Below, in pieces: positions 13,237-13,286 of a DNA stretch of 13,286 nt. The stretch is taken from positions 1 to 13,286 of the forward strand of contig CAZWVK010000067.1 in assembly GCA_964636785.1 (NCBI GenBank). The letters are read 5' to 3'. The translations under genes were made by a program, and so were the position numbers. Within the stretch, counting starts at the first letter, position 1; each line of letters starts with the position of its first letter. This DNA comes from UBA6776 sp964636785 (GTDB lineage: Bacteria > Bdellovibrionota > Bdellovibrionia > Bdellovibrionales > UBA1609). The notes under the pieces were generated by a model that was given only the letters and a program-made list of their open reading frames with translations, was not told the origin of the DNA and made no database searches.

Positions 13237-13286
13237 CCTTCCCCCTTTATTCGACCACTAGAAGATCTAGTTTTCGTATCTCAGCC

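Noticed and set aside
1..13286. CRISPR array, tRNA, rRNA, insertion sequence or phage genes
   Set aside because: No regularly spaced direct repeats, cloverleaf-like sequence, transposase, integrase or structural phage motifs were seen.

Overview
The window reads as chromosomal DNA of a Gram-negative, proteobacteria-like organism, somewhat AT-leaning by eye. It contains a lipid-linked surface polysaccharide (O-antigen or capsule type) biosynthesis region, flanked on the left by a small accessory segment with toxin-antitoxin-like genes. The lineage cannot be fixed from the sequence. No rRNA, tRNA, CRISPR array, transposase or integrase was seen.

Left segment (1 to about 2760). All convincing genes here are on the minus strand. 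They are the N-terminal part of a small coiled-coil protein running off the left edge, an overlapping two-gene cassette (a nucleotidyltransferase-fold protein, then an unrecognised protein with a helix-turn-helix-like C-terminus), and a HicB-type antitoxin with a DNA-binding tail but no HicA toxin beside it. The non-coding DNA is rich in dyad symmetry. There is a 48-bp near-perfect palindrome at 419-466. Three palindromes lie ahead of the cassette, one of them containing a consensus -10 box. Inverted repeats also lie ahead of hicB and ahead of the polysaccharide operon.

First polysaccharide operon (2763-8545, plus strand). Six genes are packed with 4- to 20-base overlaps: a membrane-anchored GtrB/DPM-like glycosyltransferase, an FAD-dependent oxidoreductase, a multispanning membrane protein, a short-chain dehydrogenase/epimerase-like protein, a TIM-barrel sugar isomerase/epimerase-like protein and a soluble family-2 glycosyltransferase. 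The composition suggests synthesis and membrane-linked transfer of a modified sugar.

Convergent to it is a full-length WbpM/PglF-type nucleotide-sugar 4,6-dehydratase (8505-10415, minus), whose 3' end overlaps the last gene of the operon by 41 bases.

Second plus-strand unit (10485 to the right edge). It holds a small PglC-like phosphoglycosyl transferase, a single reading frame fusing an NAD-dependent epimerase/reductase to a family-4 glycosyltransferase, and the start of a hydrophobic, possibly Wzy-like, protein interrupted by a TGA. The fusion gene appears to start with the rare codon ATT, placed behind an excellent ribosome binding site. A coherent model is that the WbpM-like enzyme makes a UDP-4-keto-6-deoxy-HexNAc, the epimerase domain reduces it, the phosphoglycosyl transferase loads it on undecaprenyl phosphate, and the fused glycosyltransferase adds the next sugar.

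The points most worth following up are the nucleotidyltransferase/HTH cassette with its palindromic promoter, the 48-bp palindrome, the ATT start and the epimerase-glycosyltransferase fusion.
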